From the NCBI GenBank assembly GCA_963825555.1, contig CAWGTZ010000018.1:124001-188000 (forward strand): 64,000 bases of DNA, read 5' to 3'. Shown piece after piece: positions 16,410-24,885 of the stretch. The position numbers and the translations under genes are program-made. The notes under the pieces were generated by a model. That model did no database searches, was not told the origin of the DNA, and saw nothing but the letters and a program-made list of their open reading frames with translations. How positions within the stretch are numbered: position 1 is the stretch's first letter; the number at the start of each line of letters is the position of its first letter. This DNA comes from JAGVSR01 sp963825555 (GTDB lineage: Bacteria > Pseudomonadota > Alphaproteobacteria > Rhizobiales > Hyphomicrobiaceae).

Positions 16410-18581
16410 ATGAACGAACAGCTCAAAGCAGAGTTATTCCACGGCGCCTGTCCGCACGACTGCCCGGACACCTGCTCGATGGTGTACGAGGTGCGTGGCG
16501 GCAAGCTGGTCGATGTGCGCGGCAACAAGGATCACCCGATGACCCGGGGCGGGCTGTGCGTGAAGCTGAAGGATTTCCATGACCACCACGCCAATCCCGA
16601 TCGCCTGATGTACCCGATGCGGCGCAAGGGCCCGAAGGGATCGGGGCCCAACGGGGGCAACAATTTCGAACGCATCACCTGGGACGAAGCGATCTCCGAG
16701 ATCGGAAAGCGCTGGCGCGAGATTATCGCCCAGCATGGCAGCCAAGCCATCATGCCCTACAGCTATCTGGGCAACATGGGTCTCGTACAGGGCATCAACT
16801 CGGGCGACCCCTTCTTCAACCGACTCGGCACGACCGTGAACGAGAAGACGTTCTGCGCATCCGGTTCCTCTACGGCGTGGCTGCTCACCGTCGGCCCCAC
16901 GGGCGGCGTCGATCCGGAGAGCTTCGTGCATGCGAAGTTCATCGTCATATGGGCGTGCAATTCGATTTCCACGAACTTGCACCACTGGCCCTTCGTACTC
17001 GAGGCGCAGAAGCGTGGCGCCAAGATCGTCGTCATCGACAGCTACAGGTCCCGCACGGCGAAGGCTGGCGACTGGCACATCTGCCCGAAGCCCGGCACCG
17101 ATGGCGCACTCGCGATGGGGTTCATCAATTCAATCATTGAGCAGGGGCTCGTCGATCAGGAGTGGGTGGATCAGCACGCCTACGGTTATCCGGAGTTGAA
17201 AGGACGCGCAGCTGACTTCACGCCCGAATACGTGGAGAAGGTGACGGGCGTGAAGGCCGACGAAATCCGGAAGTTCGCGAAGGAATTCGCGACTGCGCAG
17301 CCCTCCGTCATTCGTCTCGGTGTCGCACTCGAGCGGCATGCAGGCGGCGGCCAGGCGATCCGCGCGGTATGCGCCCTGCCCGCCCTCGTTGGCTCCTGGA
17401 AACACGTCGGTGGTGGCCTCCTCCAGATGCCCCTCTGGGACTTCCCAGTGGATTGGGCGAAGGTTTCGCGCGGCGACTGGATAAAGCCCGGCACGCGCGC
17501 CATCAACAACCTGCGCCTTGGCGCAGCCCTCACGGGCGAGATGAAGCTGGATCCGCCGCTGAAGTCCCTGTTCGTCTATTGTACAAACCCCGTCAGCCAA
17601 GCCCCCGAGACGAACAAGATCGTAAAGGGTCTGCGGCGCGAGGATCTCTTTACGGTCGTCGCCGAGCACTTCCTCACCGATACGGCGAAGTACGCCGACA
17701 TCGTGCTGCCCGCCGCCATGGCCGGCGAGGCGGAAGACATGATGTGGTCGTGGGGCCATTTCTACTTCACGTACAATCAGAAGGCCGTCGACCCGCCGGG
17801 CGAGTGCAAGCCAACGAGCGACATGTGGCGCCTGTTGGCCCAGGAAATGGGCTTCGATGATCCGGTCTTCAAAATGACCGATAGCGAACTGGCCGCCTAC
17901 TACATCAATTGGGACGATCCCAAGATGGCCGGTATCGACATGGAGTATTTCAAGACGCACGGGTACTTCAAAATCGATGTCGGCTCGGCCGACACCCGCA
18001 CGCCCCACAAGGACGGCGGCTTCCCGACACCGTCGGGCAAGGTGGAGTTCCTCTTGCATGATGCGAAGAACTTCGTCGCAGGTCCGTTCCGTGCCATGTA
18101 CGACGGCGACCAGGACGGCTCACCGGTCGATCCTTTGCCAGGCTACATTCCGAACCGTGAAGCGCCGGAGACGAACCCGGAGCGCGCCAAGCTCTACTCG
18201 CTCAACATCATCTCTCCCAAGAGCCATGCCTTCCTCAATTCCTGCTACGCCAACGAGGAGCATAAGATCAGGGCCCAGGGCGAGCAGTTCGTGCTCATCT
18301 CGCCCGTCGATGCCGCAAAGCGCAACATCAAGGAAGGCGATCCGGTGCGGGTTTACAACGACCGCGGAGACTTCACTGGCGTTGCAAAAGTCACCGACGA
18401 CGTGAACCCCGGCATTGTGGTTGCGACGCTCGGCTACTGGCGCTCGCTGAACCGGACCGATGGTTCCGTCAACTCGATCTCGTCCGATGCCCACTGCGGT
18501 CTCGGCCGGGCGCCCACCTTCTCTGATAACCTCGTCGAAGTAAGCCGGGTGAACCAACCGGCTGCAGCAGCGGCTGAGTAA
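16410..18581 (+). CDS. molybdopterin oxidoreductase, cytoplasmic, [4Fe-4S]-containing, substrate unknown
   Basis: The 723-residue protein has an N-terminal iron-sulphur motif with Cys14, Cys18, Cys22 and Cys50 (ACPHDCPDTC ... GGLC). The molybdopterin-binding core of the DMSO reductase superfamily follows, then a C-terminal molydopterin dinucleotide-binding domain (FLNSCYANEEHKI, VRVYNDRGDFTG). No twin-arginine signal is present, so it should be cytoplasmic. The active-site region reads NEKTFCASGSSTAW; the metal-ligand residue and substrate cannot be assigned. There are no adjacent electron-transfer subunits or maturation genes. A good GGGAGGGAG ribosome-binding site precedes ATG 16410, and a strong terminator follows the gene. 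Confidence 0.88.
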   Translation: MNEQLKAELFHGACPHDCPDTCSMVYEVRGGKLVDVRGNKDHPMTRGGLCVKLKDFHDHHANPDRLMYPMRRKGPKGSGPNGGNNFERITWDEAISEIGKRWREIIAQHGSQAIMPYSYLGNMGLVQGINSGDPFFNRLGTTVNEKTFCASGSSTAWLLTVGPTGGVDPESFVHAKFIVIWACNSISTNLHHWPFVLEAQKRGAKIVVIDSYRSRTAKAGDWHICPKPGTDGALAMGFINSIIEQGLVDQEWVDQHAYGYPELKGRAADFTPEYVEKVTGVKADEIRKFAKEFATAQPSVIRLGVALERHAGGGQAIRAVCALPALVGSWKHVGGGLLQMPLWDFPVDWAKVSRGDWIKPGTRAINNLRLGAALTGEMKLDPPLKSLFVYCTNPVSQAPETNKIVKGLRREDLFTVVAEHFLTDTAKYADIVLPAAMAGEAEDMMWSWGHFYFTYNQKAVDPPGECKPTSDMWRLLAQEMGFDDPVFKMTDSELAAYYINWDDPKMAGIDMEYFKTHGYFKIDVGSADTRTPHKDGGFPTPSGKVEFLLHDAKNFVAGPFRAMYDGDQDGSPVDPLPGYIPNREAPETNPERAKLYSLNIISPKSHAFLNSCYANEEHKIRAQGEQFVLISPVDAAKRNIKEGDPVRVYNDRGDFTGVAKVTDDVNPGIVVATLGYWRSLNRTDGSVNSISSDAHCGLGRAPTFSDNLVEVSRVNQPAAAAAE

Positions 18582-18620
18582 GCTCAACACGGGCTTGCCG
18601 CGTGTTGATGAGCCAACAGC

Positions 18621-18652
18621 GAGGGGCCGGCTTGAAGCCGGCCCCTCCTTTT
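18621..18652 (+). terminator. rho-independent terminator of the molybdopterin oxidoreductase gene
   Basis: The arms GAGGGGCCGGC and GCCGGCCCCTC enclose a five-nt loop, TTGAA, and are followed by CTTTTC. A second weaker hairpin, CAACACG/CGTGTTG, lies immediately upstream near 18585-18607. Confidence 0.8.
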
Positions 18653-18786
18653 CGTTGGATGGGCCGCAGACAGCTTCGTGGCTTCCGGGACACAACGTCC
18701 GCCAATCGGTGCCCCACCCCCCTTCAGCATCTTCTCCCGCCCCCGGACCACCGGATAGCGTGGCTCTCAACATGCGGGGGTAGGTG

Positions 18787-19446
18787 ATGCGTCGGTTGTT
18801 TTGTATGTTTGTGTTTGCGTGCGCCTGGACAGGTGGCGCGTCCGCGGACGCGATTTTCGATAATCTCAATGTCGTGCGGATGTCCCCGCCGCTGGCCTAC
18901 TACACGCCGGGCACCATCGCGCGGGGCTACCTCGACAAGCGCACCTACCAGCGAACGGGCGAGAGGCTGCTCAAAGTCAATGTCGTGCGCTGCAAGGCCG
19001 CCTTCGATGCGGACGGATTTTCTCAGGTTCTCGATGGCGCGGCATTCACATCCCACAATCAGAAGACGTTCGGGCTATCGGCCGGCTGGGCAAACATCCT
19101 GAACGCCGCCTTCAACGGTCAGTACGTCCACGGTGTGAGCCTCACGTTCACAGGCACCATCTACGAGTATGACGAAGCCAAACTCGACCAGTTGCGCGTG
19201 AAGTGCCTCGGCGCCAAGAACCCGAAGGGCGACAAGAACCGCTACCAATTCCAGATCGTGCGGCTGGCCGTCGGCCGTTTCGAATACAAGCTGGACTATG
19301 CGGCGAACGCGAGCGCCAGCCTCAAGGCCAATATCGCGCGGAGATTTGCCGGCGAATTGGGCGTCTCCGGCGGCGTCGAGACGGGCGGCATGGTGACCAT
19401 CCCCGACGGGGCCATGGCCTTCCCGCTCTGGCGGGAGGACTGGTAA
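18787..19446 (+). CDS. secreted hypothetical protein
   Basis: The 219-residue protein has a signal peptide (MRRLFCMFVFACAWTGGASA) and a mature domain beginning DAIFDNLNVVRMSPP. Its polar residues alternate with hydrophobic ones, as in a beta-rich fold, and two cysteines lie in VVRCKAAF and VKCLGAK. I do not recognise the family. ATG 18787 is preceded directly by an in-frame GTG and by TAGG; the ATG gives the standard signal peptide. It is transcribed alone between a terminator and a convergent small gene. Periplasmic or outer-membrane association is inferred from the signal only. Confidence 0.65.
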   Translation: MRRLFCMFVFACAWTGGASADAIFDNLNVVRMSPPLAYYTPGTIARGYLDKRTYQRTGERLLKVNVVRCKAAFDADGFSQVLDGAAFTSHNQKTFGLSAGWANILNAAFNGQYVHGVSLTFTGTIYEYDEAKLDQLRVKCLGAKNPKGDKNRYQFQIVRLAVGRFEYKLDYAANASASLKANIARRFAGELGVSGGVETGGMVTIPDGAMAFPLWREDW

Positions 19447-19572
19447 GCCGGCGCTCGTTCTAAATCTCGGCGGCGTGGTGCACAGCTCTCCAGCAACGAT
19501 ACACTCGAGGACGTTGACCGGGTCGTCTGGACGCTGGGGCGCTAACGGCAACGTTTCTCCAAAAAGGACAAG

Positions 19573-19600
19573 AAGGACCTCGGATGTCACCGGGGTCCTT
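19573..19600. terminator. bidirectional terminator between convergent secreted-protein genes
   Basis: AAGGACCTCGG and CCGGGGTCCTT pair with one G-U. On the minus strand the hairpin is followed by CTTGTCCTTTTTGG, which suits the small gene ending at 19632. On the plus strand the tail CTGTTCTGT is weaker. Confidence 0.6.
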
Positions 19601-19631
19601 CTGTTCTGTGCTGCCTTGAGAGGCTCTGAGA

Positions 19632-19892
19632 TCAGTAGCAGTGCTGCTGGAGCGTCCAGGCCACGACCTTCATGCGGCCGTTGATCATCTTGTGCACCGG
19701 GATGCGCACGTAGCTGCAGTAGTAGTCACCGGCGCGTCCCTCGAAGCCATGGAGCGGCTTCTTCGACACGTAGGTCTGGGAGAAGTACTCCTTGCCGCGT
19801 CCGCCGGCCTCGGCGGGGACGGCGGCAACCAGCGTGGCGCCGGTGGCCAGAGCGAGAGAAAGAGCGAATGCCTTGGTGATGGAGCTGGTCAT
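19632..19892 (-). CDS. small secreted basic protein
   Basis: This is 86 residues with a clear signal peptide (MTSSITKAFALSLALATG to AEA), then a short basic mature part, GGRGKEYFSQTYVSKK, and two cysteines (DYYCSYVRIP, QHCY) that could form a disulphide in the periplasm. The start at 19892 is set by an AAGGGGA ribosome-binding site eight nt upstream and by the signal peptide. A longer frame upstream has no such support. The family is not recognised. It faces the secreted-protein gene at 18787 across a shared terminator. Confidence 0.7.
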   Translation of the reverse strand: MTSSITKAFALSLALATGATLVAAVPAEAGGRGKEYFSQTYVSKKPLHGFEGRAGDYYCSYVRIPVHKMINGRMKVVAWTLQQHCY

Positions 19893-20041
19893 TGGGTATC
19901 CCCTTTTTCCTGTTGTGGCCCAGGAGGGCCGGTTCAAGTTCGATGAGGGGAGTTTTACCGGTCGGCGCACGCGACCGCTGTCCCGCAAGGAACAGGGGCA
20001 AAAAAGAAAAATGTCTTGCGGATGGGAGGCTCAACGCGGCC

Positions 20042-22390
20042 TCAGGCCTTGAGCGGAAACCACTTTCGGAACAGGGCAATCGTCGCCGGCAAAATGACGA
20101 GCTGGGCGAATAGCGAGGCCGTAAGGCAGACACCGGCCAATTGGCCGAAAAGCCGCAACGAGGGCAGGTGCGACAGCATTGTGACGCCTAGGCCCAACGC
20201 CAGCACGATCGTCGTCAGCACGACGACCGGGCCGATGTGATGGGCGGTCGCCATCAGCGCTTGGCGCGCCGAATCCGGCCCAGGACCGATGCGTGTTTCT
20301 TCCAGGCGGAAACGGTTGAGGAAGTGGATCGTGGAATCGATGGCAAGCGAGAAAGCCACCGTGATGGCCACGATCGAGGCAAACTGGAGCCCCTGCCCCG
20401 TGGCCCACAACAGCGAACCGGTCGCGAAAATCGGAAACAGCGACGGCAGGATGCTGGACACGCCTGCCAGTACGGATCGGAGCGCGAATCCGAGGAAGAT
20501 GAAGATCACGAAGATATCGCCGACGAGGCCCCAGTTTAGCTCGCCTATGAGCTTGGCGGAGTTTCGCGCCGCAATTGCCGGCAGGCCGGTTACGCTGATC
20601 TCGTAGGCCGGGTTCTCGGCACGCAGAGGCTCCAGGGCCTTGTCGATGGTCTCAACGATCGGCAGGATTTCGCTCGCGTCGATGTCCGGCAGGCGGGCCG
20701 TCACCAAGACAGCGCTCTCGTCCTCGTCGATGAAGCGGCGGACAAGGTGCTTGGGCAGGATGTCGACGTAGCTCTTGATCGTCTCGATGCGGGCGTCGCC
20801 CGCATCTGCAAGCCAACGCCTCAGGCTTTCCAGCGACCAGACGTTGCCGAGACCCGCCTCCTTCTCCAGCACCTCGTGGGCCCTGGCAATGACCGCAAGA
20901 GTTCCAACGTCATAAAGGCCGATGCCAGGCTCGCCCGCGGTCCCCGCTTTCCACTGGATCATGATGTGCAGCGGGTTGGCACCCGTAAGCTTCTGGTCGA
21001 TTTTGGCCGTGCCGGCGAGCGCTTGCTCTTTGTCGGGAACCTGATCGGCCAGACGATACATTGGGGTGAGCTGAGAGTAGGCCCAGCCGGTCGCGCCGAC
21101 GGCCACGATGCCCAAGAGCACGAAGAGGACCGGCGCACGAATGACTGTGCCGATCACGCGCTCGGAGAGCACTTGCAGCACACGGAAACCGCCCGTGTCG
21201 TGCTCCCGGATGTCGGGGATGGTGTCTTTCTCGGGCTGGACGAAGAATACGGCGAGCGTCGGCACGACGACCGCAACCGCGATGTAGGAAATGGCGACAG
21301 CGAGGAGCGCGGCCTGCCCGAAAGTGCGGATCAGCGCACTGTCCGCATATTGGAACGACAAAATAGCAATGCCCGCGTTCATGGCGGTGAGCAGGCAGGC
21401 AGGCGCCACGTCGCGAACCGCATTGCGCGCCGCCTCCAGGCGATCGACGCCCGACAGAATATCGCGGCGGATCGAGGACACCAGATGCATGCTGTCGGAG
21501 AACCCCTGTACGAGGATCAGCGGCGTGATGACGTTGATGAAAAGGTTCAGCCGGTAATCCAGGCCCCCGACGACGCCGAGCGTCCATAGAATGGCGATGC
21601 TCGGCCCAAGCACGGCAATCAGCGTCAGAGATATGCGCCGGAAAAACAGGTAGGCCACGACGATGCCGGCCAGGAACCCGAGGCCGTTATAGACCAGCCG
21701 GTCGCGCTCCACGGCATTGCGGATCTCCAGCTGCATCACCGGCGCACCGGTGAGCTTGGCCGTCATTCCCGTACCTTCGAGTTCCTTGTCGACAACCTCC
21801 TGGATCCCGGTGATGACAGTACGCGCTGTCTGCTCCTCCACGACTTTGCGGTCGAGCGCGATAACAATGAGCGCCAGTTGGCCATCTTCGGACAGGAACT
21901 TGCCCTTCACGATGTCATTCGACTTCAACGCTTCCAGCATTGCGTCGAATTCCGGCCCCACGGCGGGCAACTCATCGGGCACAACGGGGGGCGCATAACC
22001 GCTCGCATCGGGTTTGCCGCGCGCGGACAGCATCGAGACGAGCCCACCGACGCCGTCGGTAAGTTGCAGCTCCACAATCGCGTTTTGCAGGATCTCCAGC
22101 CCCTCACGGGTCAAAATGTTCTTGCCGTCGACGGCGATGAGGACATCGTACTCGCTGGAGGGAAAGCGCCGGTCGATCTCTTCGTACTGGCGAAAATCCT
22201 TGGTGTCGCTGCGGAAGAGTTCCGAGAGGCTGTCGTCAACTTTGAGCCGGGAAACGCCAAAGGCCGCCAAGATGCTGACCAGCAGGATCAGCAGGAGCGA
22301 AACCAACGGCGCCTTGAGCGCAATGAGCCCAAGCTTCTCAATGCCGAACGTGAAGAGAAACGAGCGGCGCGGCGCGTCCCCGGTAGCCAT
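20042..22390 (-). CDS. RND/MMPL superfamily exporter
   Basis: The product is about 782 residues, starting at MATGDAPRRSFLFTFGIEKL. The fold is the duplicated six-helix MMPL/patched type. Helix 1 (LLLILLVSILAAFGV) leads into a large periplasmic loop that includes VDDSLSELFRSDTKDF. A five-helix bundle then contains the GFSDSMHLVSSIRRD motif, and the whole pattern is repeated in the second half (IDSTIHFLNRFRLEE). Such proteins export lipids, hopanoids or other hydrophobic molecules, but the substrate is not evident and no hopanoid or lipid genes are adjacent. An in-frame upstream extension to 22489 lacks support. Confidence 0.8.
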   Translation of the reverse strand: MATGDAPRRSFLFTFGIEKLGLIALKAPLVSLLLILLVSILAAFGVSRLKVDDSLSELFRSDTKDFRQYEEIDRRFPSSEYDVLIAVDGKNILTREGLEILQNAIVELQLTDGVGGLVSMLSARGKPDASGYAPPVVPDELPAVGPEFDAMLEALKSNDIVKGKFLSEDGQLALIVIALDRKVVEEQTARTVITGIQEVVDKELEGTGMTAKLTGAPVMQLEIRNAVERDRLVYNGLGFLAGIVVAYLFFRRISLTLIAVLGPSIAILWTLGVVGGLDYRLNLFINVITPLILVQGFSDSMHLVSSIRRDILSGVDRLEAARNAVRDVAPACLLTAMNAGIAILSFQYADSALIRTFGQAALLAVAISYIAVAVVVPTLAVFFVQPEKDTIPDIREHDTGGFRVLQVLSERVIGTVIRAPVLFVLLGIVAVGATGWAYSQLTPMYRLADQVPDKEQALAGTAKIDQKLTGANPLHIMIQWKAGTAGEPGIGLYDVGTLAVIARAHEVLEKEAGLGNVWSLESLRRWLADAGDARIETIKSYVDILPKHLVRRFIDEDESAVLVTARLPDIDASEILPIVETIDKALEPLRAENPAYEISVTGLPAIAARNSAKLIGELNWGLVGDIFVIFIFLGFALRSVLAGVSSILPSLFPIFATGSLLWATGQGLQFASIVAITVAFSLAIDSTIHFLNRFRLEETRIGPGPDSARQALMATAHHIGPVVVLTTIVLALGLGVTMLSHLPSLRLFGQLAGVCLTASLFAQLVILPATIALFRKWFPLKA

Positions 22391-22621
22391 GTCAGAACTC
22401 TTTCCCCTCTGAGCTGTCCACGTTATCCGCAGATCAGGCTCCACGCCCCCTGAGGCTCCCCACATGGATTCCGTTCGATTCCGCCCCATCGGGAATCAAA
22501 ACGAAACCAGCCAAATCGTTGCATTTGAGCTCATGCCGGGGCAAGGGGTGGTTGAGATCCACGTGCATCCGGGCCTAAATCGTTTGTGCAACGACCTTTT
22601 TCAGAGGATACTCCACCCGCT

Positions 22622-22852
22622 ATGGCCGACAAAGTGTTGGATGCACGGGGGCTCAACTGCCCATTGCCGATCCTAAAGGCCAAAAAGGCGATCGCCGAAG
22701 TGCCTCTCGGAGGCACTCTTGAAGTTCTTGCGACTGATCCGGGAGCACGGGAGGATTTCCAGGCCTTCTGCCGCACGACCGGCCATGAGCTCGCCGAGGA
22801 GACGGAAGAAGCAGGCGGCGTGCTGCGAGTCGTCCTGAAGCGGACCCGATGA
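22622..22852 (+). CDS. TusA-family sulfur carrier protein
   Basis: The 76-residue protein matches the TusA/SirA fold: MADKVLDARGLNCPLPILKA, with the catalytic Cys in the CPxP motif, then a beta-alpha pattern ending in VLRVVLKRTR. TusA carries persulfide sulfur for tRNA 2-thiolation, molybdenum cofactor synthesis or sulfur import. Within this window the possible sulfur-handling partner is the YeeE/YedE-type transporter at 24886, but the two genes are not in one operon. The start is set by the family N terminus. It diverges from the RND exporter gene. Confidence 0.88.
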   Translation: MADKVLDARGLNCPLPILKAKKAIAEVPLGGTLEVLATDPGAREDFQAFCRTTGHELAEETEEAGGVLRVVLKRTR

Positions 22853-22874
22853 AAGACGCCCTAACCGGCCCCGC

Positions 22875-22904
22875 TTGACAATCGCGCTGCCCCCCTCGCA
22901 TAAG
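22875..22904 (+). promoter_or_regulatory. promoter of the tRNA-Val gene
   Basis: A consensus TTGACA (22875-22880) is separated by 18 nt from CATAAG (22899-22904). This predicts a transcription start about 35 nt before the tRNA. Confidence 0.65.
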
Positions 22905-22945
22905 GTCGCCTCCTGGGCCGGCCGCCGCACGGTGGCCTCAAGGTC

Positions 22946-23020
22946 GGGCGGTTAGCTCAGCGGTAGAGCACACCCTTCACACGGGTGGGGTCGCAGGTTC
23001 AATCCCTGCACCGCCCACCA
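22946..23020 (+). tRNA. tRNA-Val (anticodon CAC), CCA encoded
   Basis: All arms of the cloverleaf pair. The acceptor is GGGCGGT/ACCGCCC and the D arm is GCTC...GAGC. The anticodon stem CACCC/GGGTG encloses loop TTCACAC with anticodon CAC, and the T arm is GCAGG TTCAATC CCTGC. Discriminator A and an encoded CCA end at 23020. It reads GTG valine codons. Confidence 0.97.
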
Positions 23021-23036
23021 TCTGGCGCTCCGGCCT

Positions 23037-23312
23037 TCACACACTCCGTTCAAGCGCTTTACGAAAGTGCGGGTTTCTGAGCCGGGCGTGGATTGAGAAA
23101 GGTTCCTCCGCTTCGACCGCGGTCAGCCGAAAGACGGGCGTCGACGCTCGGGTTCGGGCTACGTCGTGCAGCAGCTGCCGGAGTTCGAACTCACAGCCGG
23201 CGATCATCTGCCCGATCACCCGTTTTTCGGCACGTGCTTTTCTCAGGGCGGCCAATTGGCGCCTGCTGAAACGTCCCCTCAACCGAGCCAACATCGAACG
23301 GGCATAGAGCAT
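23037..23312 (-). CDS. small basic hypothetical protein
   Basis: The product is 91 residues, starting MLYARSMLARLRGRFSRR, and is rich in Arg and Lys with no membrane helix. The start at 23312 is fixed by an excellent AAGGAGG ribosome-binding site seven nt upstream; a longer frame to 23411 lacks one. Helical segments such as RRQLAALRKARAEKRVIGQM suggest an alpha-helical, possibly nucleic-acid-binding protein, but no family is recognised. It is convergent with the tRNA gene and follows the decarboxylase region. Confidence 0.6.
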   Translation of the reverse strand: MLYARSMLARLRGRFSRRQLAALRKARAEKRVIGQMIAGCEFELRQLLHDVARTRASTPVFRLTAVEAEEPFSIHARLRNPHFRKALERSV

Positions 23313-23444
23313 TGCGTAGCCTCCTTTCAACTCGGAGACTCTGGCCGGATTCGGCCGCGCAGGAACCCCGTACCGCCCCCTCAGCTGTGGGCGGAGATGT
23401 GGAAAATTCATCCGTGCGGGAATGGATTTCAGTGAGGCGGCTGG

Positions 23445-24638
23445 CTACCGCTGCCCTGCGACATGGCTCAGCGGATCGCCCGCATACAGCGACATCAACG
23501 GCTCGTCGTCGAGGATCACCTCGTCGTATTTGCCGTAACCGTTGAAGTCACCGGCAATGGCGCGGCCGTATGCTCCCACGTTGCCGATTTCGATGTAGTC
23601 GCCTTCCTTGATGCCGGCGGGCAACTGGAAAGGCCCCTTCATGTAATCGATGCTGTCGCAGGTGGGGCCCCACAGCGCATAATTCTCGGTGCCCTCACCC
23701 TTCTTCGGTGCGCGTGAGACCAGTTGCGCTGGGAAAATCCAGTTGAGGTGTGCGGCATCGAACAAGACGCCGTACCCGCCGTCGTTGATAAACAGGTCGT
23801 TGCCACGGCGGGCCTCGACCCGCACGATGACGCTCTCAGCCTCGGCCACAAGGGCCCGGCCGGGCTCGCACATCACGCGAACGTTTTCGCGTACCGGAAG
23901 CTTATCGACTCCCTCGCTGATCGCCGTCATGAAGCTCTTGAGGGGAGCCGGATTCATGTTGGGGTAAATGGCAGGAAAACCGCCTCCGACATCGATACGG
24001 TCCACCACCACGCCCGCCTGCCCGATGAGCTTACCGATTGCCGAGAGGGCGTGGGTGTAGGCGTCCGGGGTCAGCGTCTGCGAGCCGACGTGAAATGTTA
24101 CGCCCAGTTCGCTGGCCGCCTGCCGCGCCTTTATGAGCAGGCTTGCGGCCGCATCGCCCGTGATGCCGAATTTACGCTCCAGCGGCACAGCCGAGTTCAT
24201 CGGAGGCACAACGATGCGCACGAACAGCACCAGGTCCGGTGCAGGACCATTCGGTGTGCGCGTTTCCTCCAGGATCTTGGTGAGTTCATCCTCGCTATCG
24301 AGCGAGAAGGATCGCACACCGTGCGTATGATAGGCCTTGGCAATCGAGCGGCGCGACTTGACCGGATGCATGAAGTGGAGATGCGCGTTCGGAATGGTGA
24401 CGGCATCTTCCAACTCCGGCGTCGAGGCGACATCGAAGTGGCGGATACCGGCGCCATAGAGCGCACCGATCATGAAGACGGAAGAATTCGCCTTGTAAGC
24501 ATAGGCAACGTCGCCTGGAAAATGCTCCAGGAACCAACGGGCGGCACGCCCTGCGGCATGCGGGCGCGAAGCCAAAACCGGCCGCTCGGGCTGACGGGCG
24601 GCGATAAGGGCGGCGGCGGATGAGAAGCGTTCCATCAC
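23445..24638 (-). CDS. ornithine/lysine decarboxylase-type PLP enzyme (fold type III)
   Basis: The 397-residue length and motifs match eukaryotic-type ornithine decarboxylases of alphaproteobacteria. Visible are the PLP lysine in AYAYKANSS (Lys49), the conserved HVGSQTLTPDAY, the GGGFPAIYPN phosphate-binding region, the CEPGRALVAEAE motif, and the active-site cysteine in WGPTCDSID. The reaction is decarboxylation of ornithine to putrescine in the cytoplasm, the first step of polyamine synthesis. Some relatives also use lysine, so the substrate is not fully certain. The start is MMERF; the second Met (24635) is equally possible. Confidence 0.9.
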   Translation of the reverse strand: MMERFSSAAALIAARQPERPVLASRPHAAGRAARWFLEHFPGDVAYAYKANSSVFMIGALYGAGIRHFDVASTPELEDAVTIPNAHLHFMHPVKSRRSIAKAYHTHGVRSFSLDSEDELTKILEETRTPNGPAPDLVLFVRIVVPPMNSAVPLERKFGITGDAAASLLIKARQAASELGVTFHVGSQTLTPDAYTHALSAIGKLIGQAGVVVDRIDVGGGFPAIYPNMNPAPLKSFMTAISEGVDKLPVRENVRVMCEPGRALVAEAESVIVRVEARRGNDLFINDGGYGVLFDAAHLNWIFPAQLVSRAPKKGEGTENYALWGPTCDSIDYMKGPFQLPAGIKEGDYIEIGNVGAYGRAIAGDFNGYGKYDEVILDDEPLMSLYAGDPLSHVAGQR

Positions 24639-24885
24639 GGGCGGGACCTCCAGCCAGAAAGAAACCAGAAGCGCCGTGCGAGTGAGCCCGCCGTGCGTTG
24701 GTGCCGGAAATAAGGCTTCTGAGTCCCCCTGTAAAGACCTTTGCGCGTCATAAGGTTGTCATGTGTTCTGAGCAGCGCCGACCCGAAGCCCCTTGCTCCC
24801 GCGCCGCGAAATCAACGAGAGTGGTGCGGTTTGCCCCCTGCAGGCCGAACCTCGTAAACACCACCAAGCGAAAGCAACACGATCG

